A stretch of 7,656 bases of DNA from Desulfobulbaceae bacterium (GTDB lineage Bacteria > Desulfobacterota > Desulfobulbia > Desulfobulbales > Desulfocapsaceae). The stretch covers positions 1-7,656 of the forward strand of contig DAOVUU010000110.1 in NCBI GenBank assembly GCA_030632405.1. Direction: 5' to 3'. The position numbers and the translations under genes were made by a program. This document shows, piece after piece, positions 7,052-7,656 of the stretch; positions within the stretch are counted from its first letter, which is position 1; every line of letters begins with the position of its first letter. The notes beneath the pieces were generated by a model. It was not told where the DNA came from, made no database searches, and saw only the letters and a list, made by a program, of their open reading frames with translations.

Positions 7052-7656
7052 TTAAGAATGGTCTGGTCGATACGTGAAACAGGCTGCCTGCTTTTTTGTA
7101 AGCTTCATTCTTGAATTAATTCCCCAGCCTGATCCTTCCAGGATTGTACTTATATCTCTCTTCGTCAGCTTGTAATAGGCAGCAATGCCAGTTGGTATGG
7201 CTATCAGGGCAGCAAGGATAAGCAGGGCAAAGATGACTGTCTTGATGTGTAAACTTGCAAGAGTTTTAGTGATAAAGGCAAATGAGGAACCAATGGCAGC
7301 CACAGCAAAACCTCCTCCTGCAAGCAGTCCGGCAGAAGCCCCCTCTTTTTTTTTCTTATCCTTTGATTTTGTATCTTTATTAAATAATCGTTCTTCTGCT
7401 TTAGAAGAAAATTCTTCCAAACGTGAAAAGAAAGCGCGGCTGATACGTACAAAAGGATCCATCATCGCTTCGGAGATGCTGACAGGATTTTCGACAATAT
7501 CAACAACTTTGGCATGCAGTTCATTGCCGTTAATATCATTGAATATCCCCCATTTATTCAGGTGAATATTTCCGCGGCTCCCCGCAGTAACCGGCACTGC
7601 AATTTCACATATTATTTCATTATCTGCTCCATAGAGTTCACAATAAATAACAAAAA
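7052..7656 (-). CDS. Membrane protein of unknown function, C-terminal part
   Basis: The minus-strand frame is open to the window edge (reading ...CELYGADNEIICEIA before the GTG at 7597), so the gene starts outside and the GTG is not necessarily a start. About 200 residues are visible. A probably folded soluble part contains GSRGNIHLNKWGIFNDINGN and VVDIVENPVSISEAM. A charged, possibly helical stretch follows (RLEEFSSKAEERLFNK), then a Lys-rich linker. Two hydrophobic segments lie at about 7330-7253 (Gly/Ala-rich) and 7240-7175 (VIFALLILAALIAIPTGIAA). A cytoplasm-like tail follows, KLTKRDISTILEGSGWGINS then RMKLTKKQ. From memory, similar tails (KLRRRDLSxILEASGWAINxRxRL) end other two-helix bacterial membrane proteins of unknown role; I cannot name the family with confidence. 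The stop is followed within 33 bp by the DUF3604 fragment on the same strand. A run of nine A residues encodes part of the Lys linker. Confidence 0.75.
   Translation of the reverse strand, partial: FVIYCELYGADNEIICEIAVPVTAGSRGNIHLNKWGIFNDINGNELHAKVVDIVENPVSISEAMMDPFVRISRAFFSRLEEFSSKAEERLFNKDTKSKDKKKKEGASAGLLAGGGFAVAAIGSSFAFITKTLASLHIKTVIFALLILAALIAIPTGIAAYYKLTKRDISTILEGSGWGINSRMKLTKKQAACFTYRPDHS
7346..7354 (-). repeat. Homopolymeric A9 tract (T9 on + strand) within a coding frame
   Basis: Nine identical bases encode three of the four lysines in the linker DKKKKEG of the edge membrane protein. Runs of this length are prone to replication slippage and to ribosomal or polymerase slippage. The frame is intact here on both sides. 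Confidence 0.7.

Noticed and set aside
7185..7565. 126-residue plus-strand open frame
   Set aside because: It is antisense to the edge membrane protein, which has clear membrane helices and a coherent charge pattern; the plus-strand translation shows no credible protein features.

Overview
The window looks like Gram-negative, probably proteobacterial, chromosome of moderate GC. The evidence is an outer-membrane beta-barrel protein ending in Phe, a signal peptide, Shine-Dalgarno sites in front of most genes, and a DppABCDF-type ABC operon. The lineage cannot be fixed from this sequence alone. No phage, CRISPR, rRNA or tRNA was seen.

Left half (1-4661, + strand): the end of a peptide/nickel-type (family 5) ABC import operon. 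In order it holds the C-terminal part of the periplasmic solute-binding protein (cut by the window edge), a strong 13-bp intercistronic hairpin, a DppB-like permease, a DppC-like permease, and one 700-residue protein carrying both ATPase domains (DppD-like plus DppF-like). The binding protein captures the solute, the two permeases form the inner-membrane channel, and the fused ATPase drives it. The substrate cannot be read from the sequence; a peptide or similar small organic molecule is likely.

Middle (4662-5760): no intact gene. The first 500 bases hold the decayed remains of an IclR-family transcription regulator on the - strand. Its winged-helix start, effector-domain signature and characteristic C-terminal motif are still readable, but they are broken by in-frame stops and frameshifts, and the 3' end is lost against the ATPase gene. 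The next 560 bases show no recognisable gene, only short scattered repeats and a weak hairpin beside the next gene's stop.

Right half (5761-7656, - strand): three reading frames in the same direction. From the right edge they are the C-terminal part of a two-helix membrane protein of unknown function (cut by the window edge), the truncated N-terminus of a DUF3604-type protein whose frame runs into unrelated hydrophobic sequence (a likely deletion fusion), and a complete 260-residue outer-membrane beta-barrel protein.

The main message is an ordinary ABC importer next to a region of gene decay (IclR relic, truncated DUF3604 gene, featureless DNA). I found no convincing new defence or mobile system. 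The points most worth checking are the IclR relic, the DUF3604 deletion fusion, the conserved-looking tail of the edge membrane protein, and the hairpin after the binding-protein gene.
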